DNA of 60,866 nucleotides from Draconibacterium sp. (GCA_016705335.1 JADIYN010000026.1:1-60866); one strand, 5' to 3'; shown: positions 41,418 through 52,775, counted from the first letter of the stretch. The notes: generated from the letters alone by a model not told the origin. A program made the numbers and translations.

Positions 41418-43098
41418 AAATCGCGCTGTTTCCTTTTAAATCAGTTACAGTAAGTTTTAAATTGTGTTGTTTATTCAGTTCAAATCGCTTTGCATCAAAT
41501 ACATGGGTAATCAAATTATTTTTTGCATCGAATTCAAAAAGAGCCCATTTGCCATCTAAAAGTCCTTCAATACTTTCAATACCGGCTAAATCGTCTTTAA
41601 TTTCAAAACGAATTTTATCGGCTTCTGTAAGCGTTGTTTTATTTGCAATGCTAAGCGGTAAAATTGTGGGAGGCACTGTATCAATTCTAACAGCATAATT
41701 GCCAAAAGTTTTAATTTCCCCTGTAACCCAGCCGTTTTCGTATTTACCTCCTGCTTCAGAAAACTTATCGGTTTCGGGATTTATATTGACCAACAATGCT
41801 TTTTCTGCAAGTCGTTCATCCAAATTTTTTGTTTTAATTCCAATTGTTGCATTACTGTTAAGTGGAACTGTGTTTTCATGGATTTGGTGTATCGATGAAT
41901 AAAATCCGTTTCCTGCATCACGTAAATTATATTTAAAAAGAAGGTTGTTGAAAAGCGCATTTTTTGGAATTTCAATACTGAATTCTTCTGTTTTGTACTG
42001 ATTTTTTTGCCCACATTCAAAAGCAGCAGTAAATTCTGCAACAGGTGGCTGCATTTCCCTGTATTTTCCTTCAACCATAAATTCAAGGATTGAACTGTTT
42101 TTGTGTGTGTCCTTTATTTCAATTTTTATCTGATGAACAGAGCCGATCATCGGGTCAAAAATCCCATTGTTTTCAGAGTATTCAAAATTGCGAAAGGGGT
42201 TACAATTTTCAATCCAGGTCTTTTGAAACCTGCGGTTTGATTTGGTATATTCTTCATAATCAGTGTAACTGTTGATTTTTTTCGAATCGTTAAAAGAAAA
42301 GCGGTTGATTTCGAATGTTGAATAAATAACACCGTCGATTGAAAGTTCCATTGAATTGATGCCACATTTATTTGCCGATCCATCAAGAAAATCATTTGCT
42401 TCGATGGCAAAACCAATTTCGCCAAAAACGGGGATAGTAAAATTATTTTTTAACCTGAATTTTCCATCAACAAACTCAACATCGAAAATTACCTTTTCAT
42501 TTTTATAATTTATATGTGATGATTCAGAAAGTGGCGTAATCTGCAGTGCATAAATTTTGGGAGGCGTATTATCTTTTACAATGAACCCTAATTTCAGTGG
42601 ATTTATCGGGTCCTCAGTTTTCGTATTCCGCAATTCGAAATGCAAATGCGGGCCGTCGGAACTCCCGGAATTACCACTAAGTGCAATTACTTCATTTTTT
42701 GGGATGTTGAAAATTCCCGGCAAAACAGGAATATCAATTTGAAAAGATTTCCTTTCATACTGAACATTTTTAACGAATTCGGCGATATCGGGCCTGAAGG
42801 CGTTCAAATGTCCATAAACCGAAGTTGTTCCGTTATCGTGATCGATATAAATTGCATTTCCATATCCCGAAGGCGAAATTGAGATTCGCGATACATACCC
42901 ATCGGCAACACAATTTACAGGAACACCAACCCTTCCCTGTGTTTTAATATCAACCCCTGAATGAAAATGATTGCTTCTTAATTCAGCAAAACTACCACTC
43001 AGCAGCATTGGTATTTTTATAGGATTTGTGTAATAAACGTCTTGAGCAGAAACAAAAAAAGTATTGAAGAGAACAAAAAGCACGACAATCAACTTCAT
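41395..43098 (-). CDS. secreted M23-family zinc peptidase
   Basis: 567 residues from the ATG at 43098, chosen because MKLIVVLFVLFNTFFVSAQ is a clean signal peptide; a start eight codons earlier is possible. The LytM/M23 domain has HSGVD with His46 and Asp50, VYGHLN with His97 and HLHFELR with His151/His153, the full zinc and catalytic set. A long Ig-like C-terminal region follows (residues about 170-565). Predicted to cut peptidoglycan cross-bridges. Coupled to anmK by overlap. Confidence 0.88.
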   Translation of the reverse strand: MKLIVVLFVLFNTFFVSAQDVYYTNPIKIPMLLSGSFAELRSNHFHSGVDIKTQGRVGVPVNCVADGYVSRISISPSGYGNAIYIDHDNGTTSVYGHLNAFRPDIAEFVKNVQYERKSFQIDIPVLPGIFNIPKNEVIALSGNSGSSDGPHLHFELRNTKTEDPINPLKLGFIVKDNTPPKIYALQITPLSESSHINYKNEKVIFDVEFVDGKFRLKNNFTIPVFGEIGFAIEANDFLDGSANKCGINSMELSIDGVIYSTFEINRFSFNDSKKINSYTDYEEYTKSNRRFQKTWIENCNPFRNFEYSENNGIFDPMIGSVHQIKIEIKDTHKNSSILEFMVEGKYREMQPPVAEFTAAFECGQKNQYKTEEFSIEIPKNALFNNLLFKYNLRDAGNGFYSSIHQIHENTVPLNSNATIGIKTKNLDERLAEKALLVNINPETDKFSEAGGKYENGWVTGEIKTFGNYAVRIDTVPPTILPLSIANKTTLTEADKIRFEIKDDLAGIESIEGLLDGKWALFEFDAKNNLITHVFDAKRFELNKQHNLKLTVTDLKGNSAIYEATFNK

Positions 43099-43250
43099 CA
43101 TAATACCTGATTTTACTAACAATTTTTGGTAAAAGTAATCTTTTACATATTACTTAACAGAAAGGTGTTTGTAATATTTCGTCCCATTATTCTGCAATTA
43201 CTTTTACAATAGGTCAAAAATATTAACTTTGCCCATGAAAAGCAGCTACG

Positions 43251-43544
43251 ATGACTGACGAAGAACAATTGCTTCTGAATAATTTGAAATTAAATGTACA
43301 GCAGTTTTTTGAAGAGTTTGCACGGGTTGAAAACGAAAAAAAAGAGCTGGAAAAAAACGTGTTAAAATTAAAGCACGAAATTGAATTATTAAAGAATGAG
43401 AAGACCGAAATCAGTCGTAGAAATGAACAGTTGAAGTTAGCGACCCACCTTTTATCGGGTGTCGATGAAAACCGGGAAGCGAAACAAAAAATAAATAAAT
43501 TAATACGGGAAATTGACAAGTGTATTGCATTACTAAATAAGTAA
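43251..43544 (+). CDS. coiled-coil protein next to zapA
   Basis: 97 residues, almost all coiled coil (FARVENEKKELEKNVLKLKHEIELLKNEKTEIS) ending in a short basic helix. A protein of this shape precedes zapA in many Bacteroidota. A ZapB-like divisome role is inference from shape and place. zapA starts 6 bp later. Confidence 0.6.
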   Translation: MTDEEQLLLNNLKLNVQQFFEEFARVENEKKELEKNVLKLKHEIELLKNEKTEISRRNEQLKLATHLLSGVDENREAKQKINKLIREIDKCIALLNK

Positions 43545-43550
43545 TGGCCG

Positions 43551-43853
43551 GTGGACAAGAAAAATTTTAGAATAAATATTAAGATTGATGGTAAATTTTA
43601 TCCATTAACCATCAATATTAAAGATGAAGAGAGATACCGATTAGCTGCAAAAAGAGTCAATGAAATTGTACGCCAATATCGCGAACAGTTTGGAGATCAA
43701 GACTCTAAAGATATTTTGAGAATGACTGCGTTTCAAATTGCATTGAGTAACACTGTAGTTGATCAACGCAATAGCAAATCTCTTTTTGTTGAAGAACTAA
43801 AAAACTTAAACGATGATATTTCTGATTTTTTAAAGGAAAAAGGAAAGAAATAG
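43551..43853 (+). CDS. zapA: cell division protein ZapA
   Basis: 100 residues with a GTG start at 43551. INIKIDGKFYPLTINIKDEE, then AAKRVNEIVRQYREQFG and MTAFQIALSNTVVDQ match the ZapA fold: a beta-hairpin head and a long dimerising helix that bundles FtsZ filaments. Follows the coiled-coil gene and precedes rny, separated from it by a strong hairpin. Confidence 0.85.
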   Translation: MDKKNFRINIKIDGKFYPLTINIKDEERYRLAAKRVNEIVRQYREQFGDQDSKDILRMTAFQIALSNTVVDQRNSKSLFVEELKNLNDDISDFLKEKGKK

Positions 43854-43884
43854 TATAGTTTTACAGACGAGAATATATTTATCG

Positions 43885-43942
43885 AAGCCCGTATAAAATA
43901 TTGTAATAGTGTGTATTACAATATTTTTTACGGGCTTTTTTT
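43885..43942 (+). terminator. long-stem terminator between zapA and rny
   Basis: AAGCCCGTA and TACGGGCTT enclose AATATTGTAAT/ATTACAATATT, giving a stem of roughly 20 bp with one small internal loop, followed by TTTTTTT. The rny start is about 25 bp beyond, so it may also attenuate read-through into rny. Confidence 0.85.
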
Positions 43943-43965
43943 ATTAATTGATTAAAATAACACAT

Positions 43966-45528
43966 ATGGATTTAATATCATTATTTATAGGCGTAGTTGC
44001 CGGCTTTATAGTCGGCGGCGGCTTGTCCTATGTTATCTGGAACCGTGCGTTGAATTCGAAAAAAGTGCGGATAGTTGCCGAAGCTCAGGCGGAAGGCGAA
44101 GTGATTAAAAAAGATAAGATACTACAGGCAAAGGAAAAATTCCTTCAGTTGAAATCGGAGCATGAAAAATACATCGTTGAAAAAAGTGCCGACGTAAACG
44201 AATTTGAAAACCGGTTGAAACAAAAAGATAACCAGTTGAACCAACGTCGTGATGAATTACAGAAAAAGACAAAGGAATTTGAGGTTACGAAACGGGAAGT
44301 TGAAATCATTAAAGAGAACTTAACTGCCCAAATGCAGCGGGTTGAGCACAAAACCGAAGAACTTGAAAAAATGCACCGCCAGCATCTTGACAAATTGGAA
44401 CAAATTTCGGGGCTTTCGGCTGAAGAAGCAAAAGCACAACTGGTTGAATCGTTGCAGGAAGAAGCAAAATCAGAAGCGATTTCCTACATCAACGAAATAA
44501 TGGAAGAGGCAAAACTTACTGCCAATAAAGAAGCTAAGAAAATAGTTGTAAAATCGATTCAACGGGTGGCTACCGAAACTGCCATTGAAAATGCGGTTAC
44601 CATTTTCCACATCGAAAGCGATGAAATAAAAGGCCGGATTATTGGTCGTGAAGGTCGCAATATCAGGGCTTTGGAAGCTGCAACAGGTGTTGAGATTGTT
44701 GTTGACGATACACCGGAAGCAATTGTACTTTCGGCATTTGACCCGGTTCGCCGTGAAATTGCTCGTTTGGCATTACACCAACTCGTTACCGATGGAAGGA
44801 TTCACCCCGCCCGAATTGAGGAAGTTGTTGGTAAAGTAAAAAAACAAATTGAAGAAGAAATTATAGAAACAGGGAAACGCACTACGATTGATCTCGGTAT
44901 CCACGGTTTACACCCTGAATTAATTCGACTGATCGGTAAAATGAAATACCGTTCATCTTACGGACAGAATCTTTTACAACACTCGCGGGAAGTGGCAAAC
45001 CTATCGGCAGTTATGGCAGCCGAACTGGGCTTGAATGTGAAAAAGGCCAAACGTGCCGGATTGCTGCATGATATTGGGAAAGTGCCTGATGATGAACCGG
45101 AATTACCACACGCTGTTCTTGGTATGAAACTGGCTGAGAAATACAAGGAAAAACCAGACATTTGTAACGCGATTGGCGCCCACCACGACGAAGTGGAAAT
45201 GCAAACATTACTTGCACCAATAGTACAGGTTTGCGACGCTATTTCAGGAGCAAGGCCGGGTGCCCGCCGCGAGATCGTTGAATCATACATTAAACGTTTA
45301 AAAGACCTTGAAGATTTGGCTCTTTCATATCCCGGTGTTATGAAAACCTATGCAATTCAGGCAGGTCGCGAACTTCGAGTAATTGTTGGTGCCGATAAAC
45401 TAAGTGATCAGGAAACAGAACAACTTTCCTACGATATTTCGAAACGGATACAGGATGAAATGACCTATCCCGGACAAATAAAAATTACAGTTATCAGGGA
45501 AACGCGTGCAGTGAGTTATGCAAAATAA
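43966..45528 (+). CDS. rny: ribonuclease Y
   Basis: 520 residues from the ATG at 43966; a TTG six codons earlier is less likely. A membrane helix (ISLFIGVVAGFIVGGGLSYVIW) is followed by a long coiled coil to about residue 200, a KH domain (IKGRIIGREGRNIRALEAATGVE) and an HD domain (LLHDIGKVPDDE, IGAHHDEVE) with the metal-binding HD pair. It is the membrane-bound endonuclease that starts mRNA decay. Full length and intact. Confidence 0.95.
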   Translation: MDLISLFIGVVAGFIVGGGLSYVIWNRALNSKKVRIVAEAQAEGEVIKKDKILQAKEKFLQLKSEHEKYIVEKSADVNEFENRLKQKDNQLNQRRDELQKKTKEFEVTKREVEIIKENLTAQMQRVEHKTEELEKMHRQHLDKLEQISGLSAEEAKAQLVESLQEEAKSEAISYINEIMEEAKLTANKEAKKIVVKSIQRVATETAIENAVTIFHIESDEIKGRIIGREGRNIRALEAATGVEIVVDDTPEAIVLSAFDPVRREIARLALHQLVTDGRIHPARIEEVVGKVKKQIEEEIIETGKRTTIDLGIHGLHPELIRLIGKMKYRSSYGQNLLQHSREVANLSAVMAAELGLNVKKAKRAGLLHDIGKVPDDEPELPHAVLGMKLAEKYKEKPDICNAIGAHHDEVEMQTLLAPIVQVCDAISGARPGARREIVESYIKRLKDLEDLALSYPGVMKTYAIQAGRELRVIVGADKLSDQETEQLSYDISKRIQDEMTYPGQIKITVIRETRAVSYAK

Positions 45529-45555
45529 TTAGAATTATATACAGAAATATAAATG

Positions 45556-45594
45556 CCTTCCAGCCGGTTAACGGTTTTGGAAGGTTTTTTTTTT
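45556..45594 (+). terminator. terminator of rny
   Basis: CCTTCCA and TGGAAGG with inner CCG/CGG form a hairpin, followed by ten T. It ends 3 bp before the convergent SirB1-like gene. Confidence 0.85.
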
Positions 45595-45596
45595 GC

Positions 45597-46468
45597 CTAA
45601 AAAAGTCGCAACAATTGTTTTACACGATCTTTTTTGTCCATGAAATTTACCGATTGGTATGAAAGTTCAAGTGACTCAACCAGGAGTTTAATAAAGGCAA
45701 CGTCCGATTTCGGCTCGGTATAATGGTGTAAAGGGAAATAATTGTTTGTCCGCAAATGATATTCAATCTCTTTTATACTTGTAATCGAACCTTTATTTGA
45801 AGGATTTATATAAAACAAAACGTCAGATTTAACATCATTCCCATGCACTTTTCTGGCCAGTTTCGCGTCAACTATTGCAACAAGCGGGTTCTTCGGAAAG
45901 TCAATAAATTGGGCTGGAAGATCCAGCATTCGGGCAACAATTGTATAAAAATACTGATTGAAACAGGGTTGCCCTTTTTTGTATCAAGCATCTGGTTTAA
46001 AAAACAATTTTGGGGCGAATGAATATTTTTAAAATTGATTGAAAATTCGTTCAGGTTAAAAAGAAAATGGTTGAGGATTGTAATTTTTTCGAGCAGTGTG
46101 AGCGAGTTATTTAGTTCGAGCCAGACTTTTTTTCTGATATTTTCAAGTTTTAGCCTGATATTTAATGGATTTACATCGGGATATTGAAAACGGTCGATAA
46201 TCAGAAAACCAGTAAACAAATCGCGTTCTTCTGAATTCGCTTTCAGCCACTGTTTCAGCAACCGTGCTGTTTCCTTAAATTGAAGATTTTGTATTATATT
46301 TTCGATACGTTCCTGGCAAAACACATCAAAACTCGATTCCCATTTTTGTTCCAGTTTCGGAATGATTTTGTCTGTTTCTTTGAGCAATTCCTTTTCAACA
46401 AGCTCATAAACAGTTAAATCAGGGTCGTCAAGCAGTTCTATTAATGCGTTTACTTTTCGGTTCGTCAT
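45597..46468 (-). CDS. SirB1/transglutaminase-like protein (frameshifted)
   Basis: About 290 residues. The N-terminal helical part contains LIELLDDPD; the SirB1 region has LEKITILNHFLFN, CFLNQMLDTKKGNPVSIS and YTIVARMLDLPAQFIDFPKN, the SirB1 pattern in which a transglutaminase-like core retains only part of the triad. One T missing from the T run near 45945 breaks the frame. The start abuts the stop of the phosphorylase gene upstream. Function in this phylum is not established. Confidence 0.7.
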
Positions 46469-47341
46469 TTAATCTTTTGTTAGGCGTTCCAAAACCAATA
46501 AAACAAGCTTTTTCATTTCATCATGGTAGCTCTCGTTGGCAGTTAAAACAACTCGGTTGGCAATAATTAAACAAATAGTGAGTGCTTCGTGGCCAAGCAT
46601 TTCCGACAATCCATAAATTGCCGAACTTTCCATTTCGAAATTTGTGATTTTATAATGTTCGTATCGAAAATCTTCAATCTGTTTGTTCAACTCAGGAACT
46701 GCAAGCGGCAGGCGCAATACTCTACCCTGCGGACCATAAAAGCCGGGAGCAGAAATAGTTACTCCTTTTCTGAAAATATCGTCGTCGAATTTTGAAAGTA
46801 ATTTTTTGAAGAATCGACAACATAAAAAGTTGGTAAAGATTTTTTCCAGTTTGTAAAAGTTTGAAAAGCTTTTCCCGAATTCAAGATCGCAATGCGATTC
46901 AAGGTTGGCATAAAAATTCAGCATACCGTCAAATCCAATCGATTTTTCAGAAATTACAAATGAATTAACGGGCAAATCGGGCTGAAGCCCGCCGGAAGTA
47001 CCAATTCTTACAATATTAAGTGATTTGTGTTCTGCTTTAATTGTCCGTGTTTTTAAATCGATATTTGCAAGCGCATCCAATTCATTTAAAACAATATCAA
47101 TATTATCTGTTCCAATACCTGTAGCTATAACTGTTAATCTTTTCCCTTTATACCAGCCGGTTACGGTTTTAAATTCCCGGTTTTGAACCGAAAACTCAAT
47201 ATCATCAAAGTATGAAGAAATTGTGTCAACCCGTCTCGGATCTCCAACAAGTAATATGTTATCAGAAATTTGCTCAGGCTTTAAATGCAAGTGAAAAATT
47301 GAGCCGTCGTTATTTATAATAAGTTCTGAATATTGGATCAT
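46469..47341 (-). CDS. uridine phosphorylase-like nucleoside phosphorylase
   Basis: 290 residues of the PNP_UDP_1 family. ILLVGDPRRVDTISSYFD is the phosphate/substrate loop, TVIATGIGTDNIDIVLNEL and IVRIGTSGGLQPD the purine/pyrimidine site, and TNFEMESSAIYGLSEMLG the ribose-binding ME(S/T)xA motif. It splits nucleosides with phosphate; the GTSGGLQ and FEMES pattern favours uridine over purines. Intact and directly upstream of the SirB1-like gene. Confidence 0.85.
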   Translation of the reverse strand: MIQYSELIINNDGSIFHLHLKPEQISDNILLVGDPRRVDTISSYFDDIEFSVQNREFKTVTGWYKGKRLTVIATGIGTDNIDIVLNELDALANIDLKTRTIKAEHKSLNIVRIGTSGGLQPDLPVNSFVISEKSIGFDGMLNFYANLESHCDLEFGKSFSNFYKLEKIFTNFLCCRFFKKLLSKFDDDIFRKGVTISAPGFYGPQGRVLRLPLAVPELNKQIEDFRYEHYKITNFEMESSAIYGLSEMLGHEALTICLIIANRVVLTANESYHDEMKKLVLLVLERLTKD

Positions 47342-47575
47342 CTGTATTTACTTGTTTGCGTTCAAATCTATTCTATTTTAGATAAACAGGCAATTTTGTG
47401 ATTGCCAAAATATAAACAGTCAGTCGTTGGAAACTTGATTTGACACTTGTTTTTGTTTAAAACTCCAGATATGTGAAACAGAAATTGGATATTGTTGAAA
47501 ATCAAAACCATTAAAAATTAGAATTTAATGGGTTTAATTTTTATTTTTGAAACCATAAAACTAAACGCAAAATAT

Positions 47576-49402
47576 ATGTCATTTAAAATTTTCACACTTC
47601 AGCTTTTCGGCAAATTGAAACCAGTGGAAACCATTGAAAAACAGCGTAAAATGCTGTTGGATGATTACAACGAATTTCTAAAAGTGGAAAACTCTGAAGA
47701 GCTTAAAAAATATCTTGAGCTTGAAAGCGAAATTAATTCGGAAATTTTCAAAAAGAAAAAGGCTGAAGTGGAATCTCTGCATTTTAATGGCAGCAAAGAG
47801 TTTAACCAGTTAAAGGAATTTGAAGGCTTACAAAAAAAACAATCTTTAAAGAAATACTTTAAGGTTGCCAATTCACCCGATTTGATTCGTTTTAACAATT
47901 TGAAATCTGCAGAAAAACTGGCGGAGTTTTACAAATTGCAGGAATATGTAAAAGAAGGCCAATTTGCCAAAGATAAAAAGGAAATTTTATCGCAGGTTTT
48001 TAAAGGTTCGGTTGAAGAAAAACATTGGATTGATTTTAAAAAACTTGATAAATCGATAGAAATTAAGGTTTACAAAGAGTTGCATAATTCAGATTTTTTG
48101 AAAAAACACGAACTTTTTGTCAAATCGGATAAACTAAAAAACTTTGTTCAACTGGGAAATATTCCTGATAAGGATAAAACAAAATCAGATGAATTTAAAA
48201 GGTTGAAAAACGATTCTGAGCTAATAAATTATTTCAAATTCGAAAAAATCAAAAAAACTAAAGATTTACAGGGAAACCGCTGGCGGCCAGAATTAACGAG
48301 ATACAATGAATTAAAGGCGTTTGTTGAAAATCCTGATTTTAAAAAGCGTGAAACCTTTTAAAGGATAAAAAGAAATTCGAAAACAGCGAAGCAAACAAAA
48401 ATATACCCGGTTCAAACAATTACTTAATGATCAGGATTTGAAGTTCTTTTTCAAATTTGAAAAATCGGAACTTTACAAAAATTATCTCGATGTTGCACAA
48501 TCGTTTGATCTGAAGAGATTTTATGAACTCGAAGAGATTACTTCATCAAAAGAATTTAAAGAAACGAAAGCCTATTTGGAAGATAAAAAGAAATGGGAAA
48601 AGACCGATGAATTTGTAAGGCAACAGGAATATTTAAAAATGAAGCAGTTGCCTCATTTGGTTAAGTATCACAAAAACAAAGGCACAAATATTTTTAATTT
48701 CTTTAATGAATGGCAGTTGGTTTTTGAAGACGATTTTCAACAAGTAAAACTCGATACCGAAAAATGGTCAACCAAAGGTTATCTGGCAGAAAAAATGCTT
48801 GGCGATAACTACTCACTGGCAGGTGACAACCATATTTTTACCGATGGAAAAAATTTGCAGCTCAACGGTAAATTGAATATTACTGTTAAGAAGGAAAAAG
48901 TAAAAGGTAAGGTTTGGCAAATGCCTGCAGGATTTATCCCTGTTGAACTGGATTATTCTTCAGGAATTATTTCGTCGTGGAAAAGTTTTTGGACCGGCGA
49001 CGGGATTGTTGAAGCAAAAATGAAATTTGATCCTGTTCAGCAAATTGTCAGCTCGTTTTACCTGACCGGTGAGCAAAATACACCCCGCTTAAATTTACTT
49101 GAAATGGGCGCAAAAAACAGGCTTGGTATTTTGAACTCTCGGCAAACGACGGAAAAGCAAATGTAAATGGCCTGGATATTTCGAACCTGAAAAAAGGGAA
49201 ATGGTATATCTTTTCTGTTGAAAAAAGTGGAGGGAACTTTACCTGGAAAATCAATGAAACTGAAATTTTTACGCTTCAAAGTTCGGACCTGAAAGAAAAA
49301 ATGCATCTAAATGCATCGAGTATTGTAATTCAGGATGTACCGACCCAACATCTTCCGGCAGGTTTTGAAATCGACTGGGTGAAATGTTACGGTAAAAGAT
49401 AG
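47576..49402 (+). CDS. helical-repeat protein with GH16-like C-terminal domain (frameshifted)
   Basis: About 609 codons from the ATG at 47576. Residues about 30-370 form roughly ten Lys/Glu-rich helical units of 30-36 residues with a pattern like EELKKYLELESEINSEIFKKKK. Then WQLVFEDDFQQVKLDTEKW starts a GH16-type jelly roll that ends GFEIDWVKCYGKR. The catalytic ExDxxE stretch reads RLNLLEMG, so only the last Glu aligns and activity is doubtful. No signal peptide is obvious. Frameshifts lie near 48356, 48400 and 49125. It may bind rather than cut glucan. Confidence 0.6.
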
Positions 49403-49538
49403 AGGAGAGTTTAGAGTTCAAAGTTTAGGGTTCAAAGTTGTAGAATCTAAGTTCAGGTTTGGAACCTGTTAACCTACAACCAGTAATCAGTAACCCGCTA
49501 CCTGCATCAAGTAACCAGTAACCAGCATCCGCATCCCG
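49403..49538. other. degenerate short-repeat spacer
   Basis: AGTTCAAAGTT and AGTAACCAGTAACCAGCAT-type words recur imperfectly between two convergent genes. No gene is seen. Confidence 0.5.
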
Positions 49539-51832
49539 CTAAAACCCCCTCTTGTTGAACATGATATAACCAAAACTTAGAAGGAAATACAACTGCGTAT
49601 CTTGTTTTTCATAATAATTTAGAGAAATGCTAAGCGGACCGATTCCCGTTTGGTAAACCAAAGCAGCCAATCCCTGTAAATAGTAATTTTCAATAAATTT
49701 TGATTTTTGAACAAACTCTTTCGTTTCAGGAAGTGCTTCGTTAAATGGAATAAATGAATACCCCTCCAATCGAAAATTAAGGTTTGCCCCCAGGTTTACA
49801 ATAGTATTAACACCACCGGCAAAATAATTATTCGAATGAAAATTTTCAATAAATAATGATTTACTGTGAGGTGTTGGGTAAAATCCGGGTGAATTTAGTT
49901 TGGTTGCCCGAAAGTTTCCAAATAAGTCTTTGTTGCTAAAAACAGCTTCACCTTTTAATCCGAGTGTAAATTTATTGCCAAAATGAAAAAAACGGGTAGA
50001 GTGGGCCTGAACTAATAAATAGTTGTGATCAGCAATTTTTGGCAGGTTATCTTTCTCAGAAGTAGTTCCCGGAATATTTGATTCCCGCCCTGAAATATAT
50101 TTTACAGTTAAATAACGGTACACCCCATCGGATGGGAATTGTTTATAGTTTAACGAGTTGTTTTCCATTCCAACTACTGTCGAAAAAGTGTTGAAGGTAG
50201 TTTTGTCGGGTTCGTCGGCTTTATTAAAAATGTCAGTTTGGTAATACTGGTCAACACTGTTCGAAAAGGCAATACCACCATATATTTTGCTGTGCAATCC
50301 GGCAGGAATTCCTGCTTCAACACGCGTATTGTTTTCGTTTTGAATTATGTAAGGCGGGCGCACATCTTCGAAAAAAAGTTCTGAACTTGAAGCAAAATAA
50401 TCCCACCGGTTAAAGGTTACAAATGTTTCGAGGTAAAACGGAAGTGTTGAAGGATAATCGATTCGTCCGCCTAATTTAAACGAACTATAAAACCGGCCAA
50501 AATATATATCTGACGAGATTGTATATGCCCTGCTTTTATATGCGCGATAATTCAAACTTGCAAATCCCTGATTGATTGGTTTTGTCGAAATCTTTCCCCC
50601 CGCAGATACTTCAAATTTCTTTTGAGGTTCCACTTTCAGGTGCAAATCAAAATAACCGGTTTCTTTATTGTATCTCGAAATGGGTACAATCGATTTAATA
50701 TGATCATCGGCAATTAATTTAAAATATTCCTTTTTCAATGCCGAAAGACTGATTACATCATAATTACCTTTGATTGACTGGATAATATATTTACGCTGCA
50801 TGGGATCTTTAACTCCTTCAACCTGAATATTCTGAAAATAAAGTTCATGTTTTTTTGCATTAAACTGCTGCCGTTTTTTGTCAACCACTTCCTTCGGAAC
50901 TCTCCTTTTTACAAGATTACGAATGTTGTCGATTGAATCAAGAGTTGTTTTTTTCCCTGCTTCAATTGCCAGGTCAATTTTATTAAAATCAAGCAGACCA
51001 ATATTGTCAAAATGTGTTTCAAGAACAATGCCCTTATTTACTTCAATTTTAAAGTCTGTTGGCCTCATCACAATATTTGCTATTTGTGCCATAATATCGC
51101 TGGCATCTGCCACTTTTTTATCATTTGCCACTTTATGTCCAATAATAATATCGGGCTTAAATAATTCGCTCATTACATCCTGTGGAAAGTTGTTGACGAT
51201 CCCACCATCAAACATCAGGTTTCCATCAATTTCTATTGGTTTAAAATATAAGGGTACTGTCATTGAAGCCCGGATTGCATTGCCCAAATCGCCATTTCTT
51301 AAGATTGCGGGCTGACTTTTATTTACATCGGTGGCAATACAAAAAAATGGCACCATCAAACTATCGAAATTATTTTTACTGGCAGCATTTGTTGCCGTCA
51401 TTAATTCCATAAAGGCAAAGTCCATTTGTTCTTCAGGAATTAAATAAGTTTGGGGCATAAGTTTATATTTTTCGTCTTTTTTTCAATCCGAACATTTATC
51501 CACGATGGATTTTCTTCGGGCACCTTAAAATAATAACGGTAGTCTTTTTGAATTTTTCCGGTTGACCAAAAATAGAAGTCCTCCGATTTGAAAAGTTCTT
51601 CCATTTCATCTGTTGAATATCCTGCAGCATATAAACCTCCAACAATTGCTCCAATTGAAGTGCCTGCAATATAATCGATTGGTATATTGTTTTCTTCGAG
51701 TACCCTGATTACGCCAATATGCGCCATTCCCTTTGCACCACCACCGCTTAATACAAGCCCAACCGATTGTGCATTGGTTTGCAAACTAGTAATAGCCGCA
51801 AATATTATGAGTAAAAGAGATATTCGTTTCAT
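49539..51832 (-). CDS. patatin-like phospholipase fused to an outer-membrane beta-barrel (frameshifted)
   Basis: About 764 residues from the ATG at 51832. After the signal peptide (MKRISLLLIIFAAITSLQTNAQ) comes a PNPLA domain: oxyanion GGGAKG at 30-35, nucleophile Ser59 in GTSIG, and FDGGIVNNFP with the catalytic Asp. A POTRA-like segment (FQNIQVEGVKDPMQRKYI) and a BamA/Omp85-type barrel ending in an aromatic Phe follow, like type Vd PlpD proteins. One A missing from an A run near 51470 breaks the frame. It likely displays or exports a lipase at the surface. Confidence 0.78.
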
Positions 51833-52041
51833 CGGTAATTTTTCATGCATCTGAACAAATCCAAAATTACAAAATTGATTGGAGTGTCAGATACAATAAT
51901 CCCTAAAAACAGATAATTATATTTGTAAAATTAGCATCAGCATGAAAGGAGTAATTAATCAATGGTTATTATATTTGGCTGAAAAATCTATTTATGGAAA
52001 CTGATTTTCAATATTTTTTGAAATCTTAAGTAAAAATGTAA

Positions 52042-52775
52042 ATGTTAAAAATATCAGGAATTTTTGTTTTGATGGTTTTTGTAATAACAGGTTTTGCACA
52101 AGTTAAAATGCAAAAACAAAACGAAGGGATTTTATTTACAGAAGAAGGGGAAAACGTTTTGTTTTATCAGATGAAACTAATTTTGAACAGGAAGTAACCG
52201 ATGTTGAATATATTTCAAAAGAAGGTGGAACTGCGGTCTTAAAAACAATTGTCGATTGGAAATCGGATTTGTGGAAAGCGAATGGTGAAAAAGTGCCTTA
52301 TTTGAGGGAAGAATCGACTTTTACAATTCATTCAAAAAATGGAAATTACCGAATCATTGATTTTGAGATAAGTTTGATTGCTTTGGAAAACCTTTCGATA
52401 GGAGGTTCAGAAGATGTAAAAGGGTACAGTGGTTTTTCGGTTCGGATGAAACTTCCTGAGGATGTAAAATTCATTGGTCCGGCTGGAATTATCGAACCTC
52501 AGAATGAAGCAGTTCAATCAAAAGGTTATGTCAATATTTCGGGTTCAGTCGGCAAAAATAACAGCAGTGGTGGAATTGTAATGGTTGACAATCCTGAAAA
52601 CCCGGGATATCCGCAACCATGGATTTTACGTAAGCAAAAAAGTATGCAAAACGCCGCTTTCCCAGGTAATACAATCGTTCCGATATCAACCCGAAAACCT
52701 TTGGTTTTAAAGTATTCTTTGATTGTTTATTCAGGTAATCTCAGTCAAAAAAGTATCAAACGAATATTGAAATAA
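52042..52775 (+). CDS. DUF6807 (PmoA-like) protein, short (frameshifted)
   Basis: About 244 codons. A signal peptide (MLKISGIFVLMVFVITGFAQ) is followed by LREESTFTIHSKNGNYRIID, FEISLIALENLSIG and GGIVMVDNPENPGYPQPW, the DUF6807 pattern common in polysaccharide-use regions. It is shorter than typical members, and the usual N-terminal half is missing. A frameshift lies near 52165. Function is not established. Confidence 0.55.

Noticed and set aside
43860..43942. 6S RNA next to zapA
   Set aside because: zapA neighbours 6S in some phyla, but the gap is under 100 bp and holds one terminator-like hairpin without the 6S open bubble.
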